The notes beneath the pieces were generated by a model, which had not been told where the DNA came from, searched no databases, and saw nothing but the letters and a program-made list of their open reading frames with translations. A stretch of DNA of 64,000 bases, taken from contig OY744472.1 in NCBI GenBank assembly GCA_963556145.1, positions 5,394,001 through 5,458,000 on the forward strand, read 5' to 3'. This document shows, piece by piece, positions 54,928 through 64,000 of the stretch (position 1 is the stretch's first letter; each line of letters begins with the position of its first letter). The position numbers were made by a program, and so were the translations under genes. This DNA comes from Hygrocybe punicea. Lineage: Eukaryota; Basidiomycota; Agaricomycetes; Agaricales; Hygrophoraceae.

Positions 54928-55255
54928 TCGTCGCGGACTCCCTACTTGATTGACTTTTGTAATAACAATTGAACGACCCTTTCTAGTTTTAGTATACCTT
55001 GTTGTTCATAATACTGTACGCAGGTGATGTCCCAGATTTTCCACCTGGCCAGGCCTATATGTTGTCACGGTCAACCCCTTCATATCCAAAAAAAAACCTG
55101 GTACAACGGTAAATTGAATATATACCTTCCTTTCATGTACATTGTTGGACAGTTTGGACAAATCTGACAGGTTTTGTCAGTCACTTTTTGAGTAGTCAGG
55201 CCTAGTCAGGCATTACACGAGTATATATTGCCACTGAAATACTACTCAAACGTAT
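54928..55255. other. Convergent intergenic region
   Basis: About 330 bp between the cupin stop and the MBOAT stop. A short run AAAAAAAAAC lies near 55089. No gene. Confidence 0.6.
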
Positions 55256-56559
55256 CTACAAACTGAGACCCTTCAGGACGTGGATCACAGCCCTTACGGG
55301 AGAGAAGGGCAAAGTGACCGATTGAACTACCCCTGCCTCAACGGCCCAATGCAGCTGCCATGGTAATGATAGGTTGAACCAGAATACGACCCAACTGTAT
55401 CCAACCAGCCGGGCCAGGGTGTGAGAAACGGGAATGCCAGACTTTTTCACAAGGGTAATAATAGTGTCCTCAAGTGTGATGGCCACTGCTTGAGAGAAGA
55501 AGAAGGGAAATGATCGGCCGGCATATTTTTTGTCCACCATGAAGTCTCCTCCGCAATGCACGATTCCTGACAAGATGAAGGCAACGTATAGCTGGGTGAA
55601 TGAAGATCCCTTTGATCCAGGCTTGAACCCAAACAATCGGGCGAAAAATTTGCCATAGAGGGTGAGAATCTGGAAGAAAAGTAAGATTTCGTGTGGAAGG
55701 AGGAGGATGGGACGAACTTGGCGCATCATCTGATGCCAGGTGCGACTAGATGTGTTGGTCAGAAGTTGTAAAGGAATGAATGGAAAAATGAGTATACCTC
55801 CAGAAACGCCGTAAGGTGTAGGCATCGGTCAAATTCCCGAATAACTTGGGCCAACGTCGAGGTTCGGATAACCCAACTGCAACAGTGATGACGCCCAAAA
55901 TGGAATGCTGCATGCTCATCATCGCGAAGAACCTGGCTCCCACTGCCACGAAGCCAAGTGCATCCCAACACTGTCCAGGAAGGAGGATCGGGCGTGACTG
56001 TGTATCGGCTTGCGGGAAGAGGGGAAAATATAACAGATATGTCTCTGCGACATCTGATAGAAGAAAAAGGTAAACGGAGCGAAAGAGATACATCCGGACG
56101 AAGGTCCAGCGCTGGAAGGTTGGCAATGCAGGGATATTCGACACCTGTGATGAGATTAGAGATTAAAGGAATGACTGAAAAGGTGGAACTTTCTTGATAG
56201 CTCCAGCCAATGCCTCGAGGACTGCGCCTAAGACAGAAGGCCCAATAAATTCTCTGATACCATGGCTTTTCATTTGCAGGCACGGTATCCCCCTCATGTC
56301 GATAGTCGCGAATCGGGTTGATCAAACAAGTAAGGGCGACGATAATCGCGATTTCGATAGCGAAACCAGAACCAAAGGAGTAGTCCTGAAAAACTGCACC
56401 AGTTGTGGCGAGGAGGCCCATGAACCAGAGGTAGGAAATCACGATAAGACCGGATATACGCCATATGGGAGACGGGTAAAAGGCGACGAGCAGTGTTGCT
56501 AATGTCTCTGGTAAGAGGAGATTCCGCACAATGGACAGAGGAAAACGTTGGTCAGTCAT
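55256..56559 (-). CDS. Wax-synthase-like membrane-bound O-acyltransferase
   Basis: Exons 56194-56559, 55798-56144 and 55256-55745 give 400 residues in phase. The protein has several membrane helices. Family landmarks are PWYQRIYWAFCLRRSPRGIGWSYQ at the end of exon 1, RWTFVRMY and SDVAETYLLYFPLFP in exon 2, and FWSRTWHQMMR with the probable catalytic region SGIVHCGGDFM in exon 3. MBOAT_2 (wax synthase) proteins move acyl groups to alcohols in the ER; in fungi they often acylate secondary metabolites. The first intron would begin GAAAGT instead of GTAAGT, right where the frame requires it; the second is a normal GT-AG intron (55746-55797). A mobile element ends 131 bp upstream of the start codon. 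Confidence 0.88.
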
Positions 56560-56689
56560 GGCGAGCGTTTGGAAGAAGAGTCAAAAGTGAATTGGTACGG
56601 CATTTTGATGTATTGCGGTAGATTCGCTAATGTTGAGTGCCGCAGCCGTCCTAAACCAGGTTAGTGTTGCAACCGCTCCGCTTCTGTGG

Positions 56690-56844
56690 TTGCTTTCTAA
56701 AAACACGAGGAACGAGGGTAAATTAGAATTAAGTCTATGTACGAATTGGGCGAGTTAAGGTCCAAGGCTCTCAGCCTCGCACCTTCACTCGTCGCTATCT
56801 AAGATATCCGTCTGCTCCTCTCAGAGCGGCCATCTTTTCTTTCT
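56690..56844 (+). repeat. Repeat A1 of the gag-only element
   Basis: Starts TTGCTTTCTAAAAACACG; second copy at 58415-58569 (one G/A difference seen, GGGCGAG against GGGTGAG). Confidence 0.9.
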
Positions 56845-56855
56845 TTTCCTGCAAA

Positions 56856-58242
56856 ATGAATAGAATCCAGTTTGACCCCGCACTCCTCCAATGCCCCGAC
56901 TTCGCATCCGAGACGTATGCACTGGTCCGTGCCCCCTTCGTCAATGCCAATACCACAGACGAACAAGCCGCCCTACTTCTGGTCAACGTCTGGAGGGCCG
57001 GCAACAACCTGGAAAAGCAACAATGGCAGGATCAGCACCAGAACGACATTGCAGCACAAGCAAACGAGATACTACGCGAACAGGAAGCCGCCGAACAGCG
57101 AGCATTACTGCTCGCTCAAGAACAGGAGGCCCTCCATAAGGACACGATGAAGAAGAATAAGATGAAATACATCCCAATACCCGATCGACCAATGCCCACC
57201 ATCGCGCCGGTCTTTGCCTCCAACTATGCCACCAAAATGATGGAAAAAGGCCAATATATTGAATTATGGTACTACACCAACGACGGCCTAGATGACGCCA
57301 TGAAAACTAGCACGACAGTAGATGACGATGCTATGGCAATTTCCCGAAACCCCGATGGATCCACTTCTTGGGTCACCGCGGCAGCCACCCGTCACTCCAA
57401 AAAAGCCGTCGACGACAAAGACATACCATGGGAGGACTTCTGTCAAGCTGTACCCAGAATGATACTAGCCATGTAAGCAGCAGAATGGCCTGCTGAGCGC
57501 GTCATCATGCTCGCCACCTTCTGGGGCAACTTGCAGGTCCATGAATTCAGGTCCTCCCGTGACACATTAGACCAGAAGGCACTCCTGCTTTACCAAGCCA
57601 GACAACGCCGACTATGGCACCTCGCCATACCCTCGCCACGAGGTGCATATAACATTGCCGTCATTAACGAAGACATCATGCGCAAAACCAGGGAAGAAGT
57701 TTATTGGGAAGATCGCAGAACCAGAGACAATGAGAGGGACTTCTGCGTAAGTCTCCCTCCCATACCTGTTTCCCATTCATCAGCTAATCAAGATTCTCTG
57801 CTCTATTCCACGAACATCGCCCATTACCCGCCACTCGCACCCCCATATTGCATGCGCCCGCGTTATGCCATCTGTGCCCCCGTTTGCACGCATGCTCCTG
57901 TTTTGCACCACGCATGCTCCTACTTTGCACCATGCATGCTTCTACTTTGCACCACGCATGCTCCTACTTTGCACCACGCATGCTCCTGTTTTGCACCATG
58001 CATGCTCCCCGTCTTAACCCCCCCTTTGACAACAGGCTGACCAATGAATTGGCTTAACACAAAGGACAGGTCCCAGCACCCCTTCCCACCGTAATCGAGA
58101 CTACAAACGGCCTGATGGCGCCTGGCGACGATCCGCCTCACCAGTCCATCACCGTCTGACAACAGACGAAGACTACTCGGAAGAGAGCCCACCGCCTAAT
58201 GATTGGGAGTCCACTTCGCTCGACGCGTCGCTGGGCTCCTAA
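56856..58242 (+). pseudogene. Gag-like gene of the gag-only element, two stops
   Basis: From the ATG at 56856 the frame reads 206 codons (FDPALLQCPDFASETYALVR, a Gln/Glu-rich coiled coil QANEILREQEAAEQRALLL, IPWEDFCQAVPRM) to a TAA at 57474-57476. The same frame continues (EWPAERVIMLATFWGNLQ, REEVYWEDRRTRDNERDFC). A GTAAGT donor at 57747 and CAG acceptor at 58035 remove a 289-bp segment with a minisatellite. The last part, ending DASLGS and TAA at 58242, is broken by one TGA near 58045. TAA could be CAA and TGA could be CGA before decay. Family: a gag-like protein common in agaricomycete repeats, from memory. Confidence 0.6.
57890..58008 (+). repeat. 22-bp minisatellite
   Basis: Five full units and one partial of GCATGCTCCTACTTTGCACC plus two bases, with small variations, inside the intron-like part of the gag gene. 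Units abut without spacers, so this is not a CRISPR array. Confidence 0.9.
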
Positions 58243-58252
58243 AATATGGGAA

Positions 58253-58414
58253 TCGCAGCTCATCGGACTCCTCATTTAAGTCTGGACCTTGGTTTCGGGT
58301 TTGAAAAAACCTCTGCGTGTTTTTTCCCCAAAAAAGAAGATTGCTATTCTGTAATCACAACTCTCTCCATATACCCTCAAAATTGACCAAAACTATAGCC
58401 TGCACGAACATAGA
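58253..58414 (+). repeat. Repeat B1 of the gag-only element
   Basis: 162 bp, starting TCGCAGCTCATCGG; matches 58747-58908 with very few changes. Confidence 0.9.
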
Positions 58415-58569
58415 TTGCTTTCTAAAAACACGAGGAACGAGGGTAAATTAGAATTAAGTCTATGTACGAATTGGGTGAGTTAAGGTCCAAGGCTCTCAGC
58501 CTCGCACCTTCACTCGTCGCTATCTAAGATATCCGTCTGCTCCTCTCAGAGCGGCCATCTTTTCTTTCT
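58415..58569 (+). repeat. Repeat A2 of the gag-only element
   Basis: Second A copy; abuts B1 exactly. Confidence 0.9.
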
Positions 58570-58746
58570 CCCACCCCCCCACTACCTTTTTAGCCAATTC
58601 TCCACCCACTCATTCAACCCACCCGCCACTCCTCTAGCAGTAGGCATCTTCGTTGACCACTCCACCTCATTACAATCAGCTCGACGCATCGTTCACGTCC
58701 TAATAAAGAAGCCCCACGCCCGATCTACTGCTTGGCCCACCCGCCC

Positions 58747-58908
58747 TCGCAGCTCATCGGACTCCTCGTTTAAGTCTGGACCTTGGTTTCGGGTTTGAAA
58801 AAACCTCTGCGTGTTTTTTCCCCCAAAAAGAAGATTGCTATTCTGTAATCACAACTCTCTCCATATACCCTCAAAATTGACCAAAACTATAGCCTGCACG
58901 AACATAGA
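58747..58908 (+). repeat. Repeat B2 of the gag-only element
   Basis: Second B copy, 177 bp after A2; right end of the element. Confidence 0.9.
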
Positions 58909-59867
58909 CTTTTGCCTAGTGTTGCCGCCGCTTGGCTCGAAAGCGGCTAGCTGATCAAGCTGAGCTGAAATTGAGCGGAGCTGAGCCAACTTTTTAGCAG
59001 CCTGCTTGGAGCTGCTGGCCACAGCTTGAGCCAATGGAAAAAGGAAACACTACTCCGAACTTGTGTTCTTGTGTAGACATGTTGTAAATCTCATACATAG
59101 ACTTTGGGCATTGTATAGATAAAATTTCTAGCACTATATAAGCATGATTGTATGAGTGATTCTACTGGACAAAATTATAATGCGTGCAGGTGATCACAAG
59201 TGATAACGTGTTTGCACCTATTATCACCGCCACACACTGGTGCGCACAGGTTATCATAGGTGAGCATGCATTCTCATCAGTTATCATCCATGAGCACTGA
59301 TTCTCACCAATGCGGCACCATGCCGCACAAGCTGGCACCACCAATCACAGAATCCAATATAATCGTTCCACACCATGCCGCATGCTGAAGCACTGCTCCG
59401 CACATTTCAACTTATCTGTGCGATGTCATGCAGCACCTCGAAGCATTTAGTTCACAGCCCAAATGCAACCCAGTTGCATCGTCCTGCACATCACGCATTG
59501 TCACATTGGGACCCAAAACTGACCAATTTGTAAGGTTAGGCCCAATTTCATCATCCTTCGACTTTCCAGTACATTTACCATCAGAGAGCTCCAGTTATGT
59601 CAAATTCTCTTAGGCTGACCGCAGCGGATCGCTGACCCCCAAGAATGACATTACCATGCAGATTTGCTGGTCCACCTCGTGTCACCCCCGGGCCCTCATG
59701 CCATCACCATGGCACACATGAGCTCCACCTGTGCTAGTTTCAGGAATGGCAGTCGGACACGTACTGGGAATCTAGGCAGGTGTACTGTGTACATAGCTAC
59801 GCCATGTTTTTTAAAAACGTATATAAATAAATATAACGTAAATTTTCCATACTCTGCACCGTGACCT
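58909..59867. other. No gene recognised
   Basis: Contains scattered short repeats of GTTATCA/TGATAAC, TTCTCACC and GCCGCA around 59190-59400. TTTTTTAAAAACG near 59810 and AT-rich sequence lie shortly before the next gene. Nothing else is supported. Confidence 0.5.
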
Positions 59868-61457
59868 ATGACATTATGGCGTTCTGGTCGACAACTTTCA
59901 GCTCACATCCGAGTCAGAGATGACGAAATAGTGACCCTCACGGATCCCACAAGATCGTCGAGACCCAGCACCACAGCTCCCGCCATCCTAGTTCACAGTG
60001 ACACGGACTCCGACGGTTTTTCATCTGGGACAATCACCCCAACTGGTACGTCCAACTAGATTTACACTGCAAGACAGGCTGATGATCACAATTTCAGTTC
60101 CTGAAGATCATGATATTACAATATCTAGCCCTGACAGATCTACCAGTGCTCAGATGCTAGCAGCAACCACTCCTCCACTTCGACACCGACGTCAATTAGA
60201 CCACCTCCCAAATGATGACGATCTATTTCAGTCCTTTCTAGCCAATCTTTACGCAACTAACAGAGTTTTCGTACCCCCACCAGGGTACGGCGGTGTCCCA
60301 CTTGTGCACCATTCCCAACGCCCGTCCTCCTCCTCCCCACCAGAGGAACTGGTTACACTTGATGCTTCTGGGCTCACCACAACTCCCAGTATTCCCAATG
60401 TTCCTGTCACAGCATTCATTGGCCTGCGCCGAGGAAATCTACGACGCAGTTATGTCCAGAGTGGTTTGGCTTTTGAATCCGCCCCTTGCACTCTTAACAT
60501 TCTAGAAACTATTTTTGCATGCGATTGTATCCCTGGCCGTATCATATCCAAGTGGCCTCAAGGGGAGATATTCATAGGGACGTCTCGGCATCCAATAGAT
60601 ATAGAATCTGACGACTATCAACACCATTCAACTCAATTCCATGAAATTGGGCGTCTCCACGATGTGTTGGACATGGAGCTGCCAAGGGCAGATTTTGACG
60701 TGGCTCTTCAACCTGCTGTAGAATCAAACTGCCGTACCAAGTTGATGGTGACTCACGGCCTCAATAGTGCCGTGCAGATATATGTTCTATATATTTGGGA
60801 AGAGGTAAGCTCAACGAGTTATTCGCTTACGGACAGCCTAAATAAACCCAACAGAATGCTGGGGATGAGTTCCCTAACGCCCGTAGCCCTACTGCTGTGC
60901 AGCCTGGGCCGGCTCGATCCAATGTCCCTTCTGTTGTGTCAACCGCCGCCCAATCATATCTCGACAAACATTTCCCTACACAAAAGCTATTTTTGCAAAA
61001 CTTAGTGTTGCAGAGCTACGGCGTAGCATATCGGCATTGTCTCACTGAACGCACCCTTCGATCTGTGGCGGAAGAGATTGGGATCGTCTGGCCGATGAAG
61101 GGGATTGTGAAGCCAAAGACATTCTCCAACACTGGACTCACTATCAAGCTTGACGACCTAGCACGTTGGGTTGGGATCAACCCTGGCTCTTTCAAGAATA
61201 TCCGAGCTAGCGTTGCAAAGGCGAGGGTTGCGCGGGAGCACCTAAGGAGACAGGTTGTCCCGCTGGGCACAAAAGATGTGTCCCATGCTGAAATTCTGAA
61301 GGTTTTGTTGTCTGGTAGCCTGGTAGAGTACCCGGATATAAGCAAAAGCTTTGCGCTGAAAGATGGGGAGTGGGACGCCATTCGCATGACTGGAGACAGC
61401 CTAGAGAAGCTGGTCAAGAGAGTGATCGAGAAGTACGGTAGTAGTGACGATCTTTAG
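59868..61457 (+). CDS. Unidentified 495-residue protein, first gene of a three-gene cluster
   Basis: Exons 59868-60045, 60098-60804 and 60855-61457 join in phase. The N-terminal 100 residues are Ser/Thr/Pro-rich and probably disordered (SDTDSDGFSSGT). The middle has a folded-looking region (VTAFIGLRRGNLRRSYVQSG, NILETIFACDCIPGRII, GEIFIGTSRHPIDIE). The C-terminal 170 residues are helical and basic (LRSVAEEIGIVWPMKG, LDDLARWVGINPGSFKN, RVAREHLRRQVVPLG). I recognise no family. The start codon is the first in-frame ATG; an earlier exon cannot be excluded. The next gene begins 134 bp after the stop on the same strand. Confidence 0.7.
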
Positions 61458-61590
61458 GTAATGCCTCATGTTGCGGTATATCAACTATTTCATTCTGCTC
61501 TGAAAATCTGTTGCCTGCTCTCTTTGTCCACCTTTGCCTATCGCTATGAGGAACGGTAAGTAACCTTTTCTCTCACTTCAAGTCTCTCAA

Positions 61591-62624
61591 ATGAACCCTC
61601 TTTCAGAAACTACACAGCAATCGCCTCCAAGTCTCCCATCGCCTGATTCGTCAGTTTCATCGATTTTATTCTCTTCCTTGTCCCCATCAATATGTGTCAC
61701 TCCACCTTCTGACAATGTTGCCCTTGATGAGGACCCATATTCTGAACCGATTGAAGAAACCAAACCAGTGGCACCACATCCGGCAAGGTCATCCAAATAT
61801 GCCGCATATGTTGTTTATAATGGGCGAAAGATGGGCGTCTTTCATACCTGGTAAGTAGTCCCTTCATTCACCTTTTCCACCTTTGATGGTCGCAACAGGT
61901 CTGGTTGCAGCCAACAGACAGACCGTTTCCCCTCCAGTAGGTATCAAGGCTTCCGTACCATCAGTGACGCAGAAGATGCATACACAAATGCTGTAGCTCT
62001 AGGAAACGTTGGTCCCCCTCCACCGGTCACCCGGTCAACCCCCACAGGCCCCAGGGCAGCTTCCCTAACTCCCGATGTAACCTCGAATGTACATCTCCTA
62101 CCGATGGGGTCACAGTCAGATGCATTTTGGGTTGTTGTTCGTGGCATTTCGCCAGGCATTTATGAAGGAAGGTAACTCCTTCGTTTATCTAGGCCTTTCA
62201 ATTCTAACACCCTGGCAGGACTAGGGCAGAACTCGCACTTGGTCATAGCAGGGAACATCTCATCATTCGAGCTGGCAATGCAGCTGAAGGCAATGCACTT
62301 TTTGTTCAACAATACATGGCTAATGAGGTACATAGACTATACAATTAGTTCCTTCCTTGAGTTAGTTTGAATTATGGCAATATGTCTTCGGTTTCTCGTT
62401 TCTTGCCTTGCGTTAGCCACCTGACATGTTGCACTCAACCTCTTTGTACCGACACAGTTTTCAGAAGCTGAAACAGACCACGAAACACCCAAAACTAGGC
62501 ATCTCAGAGGCATGTAAGTGAAGTCTACAACCTTGACAATGACCGCATCTTTTCTTTGGATCCTAGCCGCATGGTGGACCGGCTGAAAAATCTTCGCGCG
62601 GGTTACTACATACTCGAGGGTTGA
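61591..62624 (+). CDS. Protein with RNase H1 hybrid-binding (viroplasmin-like) domains
   Basis: Exons 61591-61850, 61899-62171, 62219-62327, 62458-62513 and 62567-62624 join in phase to give 251 residues. After a Ser/Pro-rich N-terminus (about 65 residues) comes YVVYNGRKMGVFHTW spliced to SGCSQQTDRF and RYQGFRTISDAEDAY. This is the pattern of the RNase H1 N-terminal domain, which binds RNA-DNA hybrids or double-stranded RNA. A second, weaker copy begins FWVVVRGISPGIYEGR. No RNase H catalytic domain follows. The fourth intron is the longest (130 bp). Lies between the unknown gene and the integrase-like gene, tightly spaced. Confidence 0.75.
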
Positions 62625-62690
62625 ACGAATGTGGCTTTGAGGACACAAGTGGGAGATTCTGTAAGACTTGGCCACCAGAGAGATGAGGTG

Positions 62691-64000
62691 ATGATGTTCA
62701 TGTTGACAGCAGAAAGCGTAAATATTTCTTCATAGCCCATGAGTTAATGTTAATCCTTTTTTTCAGATGCAGAACATTGTTCCTCATGAGGAGTACAATG
62801 TTTTGCGTAGCAGCCTAACTGAAATGATTGCCGCCCTCGATGAAAGCTCGCACCAGTCAGCGGATCCGCCAGAAGACGTAGAATTGAACATTTGTAGTCG
62901 ACTATCCCATGGCAAGGTGGGGCGGCCAAAGGTCGCCATTGATCCAACATTCCTTACCTTTGCATTGGAGCTGAGAGGTCCTCGCCACACGAGCGACATT
63001 TTAGGCTGTAACCCCCGTACTGTCCGCCGTCGCGCACTGGAACTAGGGTTGGTTAAGCCAGGTGCTCCCGTTTACAGAGATGTCATTGCATCGGATGGCT
63101 CTAGTAGTCGTATCTGGACTTCGACTACATCGCCGGTCACAGCTTTCTCCGATGATGAACTGGATTGTGAAGTAGCTGCAGCTTTGGAGACCTTCCCTCG
63201 ATTTGGCCATCGAATGCTCTATGGCTACCTGCGTGCTAAAGGTTACAGAGTTCCAATAAAGAGAATTTCTCGTTCGTATCTCCGTGTCCATGGAACCCCG
63301 GCAGCGTTTGGGCCCAGACAAATAGAGAGGAGGGTATATTCAGTACCAGGTGTAAATTCTCTCTGGCATCACGATGGTCAGCACGGTAAGTTAATCATGT
63401 GTTCTTTATTTCTGTTACTAAACATGTAGCTGTTAGGCTTAATCCGTTGGAAACTTGTAACACACGCCTTCATCGATGGGAAATCACGCTTGATCACAGG
63501 CATCAAAGTGAGCAATAACAATCGTGCTACAACAGTCCTCGGAATCTTCAAAGCTGCCACATCATTACATGGCTGGCCAAGTCGTGTGAGGGGGGACCAT
63601 GGTCCGGAGAACATGGAATGTGCTAAACACATGGAAGAGGTCAAAGGTCCGGGCAGGGGTTCGTATATATGGGGCCGGTATGTCATGTTTTGCTTGTTGC
63701 TTCCAATTTCACTGATGTTGCAATTGATTTCACTTGCAGAAGTGTACACAATACACGGATTGAGAGGTTATGGTTTGACTTCACTCAGGGCGTTGGCGGC
63801 AAGTGGAAGGAATTTTTTATCGAGTTGGAACTTCACCATGGACTTGACCCCGACAATCCTGCACACATCTGGCTCCTCCAATATCTTTTCCTGCCAATAA
63901 TCAATCAGGACATGGCGGAATGGGCAGAAGCATGGAATGCTCACAAGATCCAACTTCGCGGAGAGCGGGATCAAGGTCCCCGCGAGATGTTCCTCTTCGG
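62691..64000 (+). CDS. DDE integrase-like protein (runs off the window)
   Basis: Exons 62767-63385, 63437-63677 and 63740 to beyond 64000 join in phase. A small first exon 62691-62717 spliced to 62767 (CAG acceptor directly before ATG) may give the true start. The N-terminal part has a helix-turn-helix-like region (HTSDILGCNPRTVRRRALELG). The catalytic core shows the first Asp in LWHHDGQHGLIRW, the second Asp in VRGDHGPENMECAKHM and the Glu in NTRIERLWFDF. This matches the fungal/animal family of rve-type integrases that act as DNA transposases or have been domesticated (Ginger-like in broad terms). All three acidic residues are present. The C-terminus is outside the window. Confidence 0.8.

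Larger units (their letters stand above)
56690..58908 (+). mobile_element. Gag-only element with A-B/A-B repeat layout
   Basis: Repeat A (155 bp) occurs at 56690-56844 and 58415-58569; repeat B (162 bp) at 58253-58414 and 58747-58908. The order is A1-gag-B1-A2-177 bp-B2, with B1 and A2 directly abutting. Two readings are possible: a non-autonomous PAT/Ngaro-like element with split direct repeats, or a head-to-tail tandem of a 1725-bp copy and a 494-bp deleted copy. No RT or recombinase is present. Confidence 0.75.

Noticed and set aside
55759..56559. MBOAT exon 1 read straight through as a 266-residue protein
   Set aside because: After GIGWSYQ the family sequence is lost and resumes in another frame at 56144; an intron (or broken intron) explains it better.
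57890..58008. Regularly spaced repeats that could suggest a CRISPR array
   Set aside because: Units of 22 bp abut without unique spacers, and the context is a eukaryotic genome; it is a minisatellite.

Overview
The window looks like a chromosomal piece of a basidiomycete fungus, most likely an Agaricomycete. The resolved genes carry many introns of about 47-70 bp, mostly GT-AG. The gene families fit (fungal PNKP, ABCG half-transporter, cupin, wax-synthase-type MBOAT), and the repeats are typical of mushrooms: Ty3/gypsy, tyrosine-recombinase (Ngaro/DIRS-like) retroelements, Helitrons and hAT elements. No rRNA or tRNA gene and no CRISPR array was seen.

Layout. 1-10.7 kb is CpG-poor, decayed repeat land: a gypsy pol relic, an RT/RNase H relic, an unidentified broken gene, and several fold-back or inverted-repeat elements. 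11.0-20.5 kb is a host gene island: a single-pass membrane protein (11022-12359), the DNA-repair enzyme PNKP (12667-14556, minus), an ABCG transporter in 19 exons (15369-18539), and an unidentified gene with an acidic tail (from 19465, minus). 20.98-21.70 kb is a terminal-inverted-repeat element.

22173-32011 is a nearly intact, very young gypsy element on the minus strand. Its 795-bp LTRs differ at one base that I could find, and a 4-bp GCGA target duplication flanks it. It encodes Gag-protease and RT-RNase H-integrase. Between pol and the 3' LTR it also carries a spliced gene on the opposite strand, which encodes a coiled-coil protein with a Zn(II)2Cys6 cluster. I consider this antisense gene the most interesting feature of the window.

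32.0-36.9 kb is a broken FHA-RING ubiquitin-ligase-like gene, split by a hAT element and a solo-LTR-like insertion. 38.4-42.7 kb is a decayed Helitron Rep gene with a ubiquitin-protease-like C-terminus, itself split by a second hAT copy. 43917-53185 is a tyrosine-recombinase retrotransposon with split direct repeats. It contains a third hAT copy in gag and a small non-autonomous LTR element in RNase H, and its RT and recombinase active sites appear mutated.

53.6-56.6 kb returns to host genes: a membrane-anchored cupin and a wax-synthase-like MBOAT with an odd splice donor. 56690-58908 is a gag-only element with A-B/A-B repeats. 59868 to the window end holds three tightly packed genes on the plus strand: an unknown protein, a protein with RNase H1 hybrid-binding-like (viroplasmin) repeats, and a DDE integrase-like protein that runs off the end. 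They may belong to one mobile unit.

A recurring theme is CpG decay. Many breaks in the repeats are TGA where CGA would restore the frame, and both apparent catalytic losses in the tyrosine-recombinase element fit CpG transitions. The multi-exon models given with positions were checked by hand for reading phase; function calls rest on recognised motifs, not on database searches.
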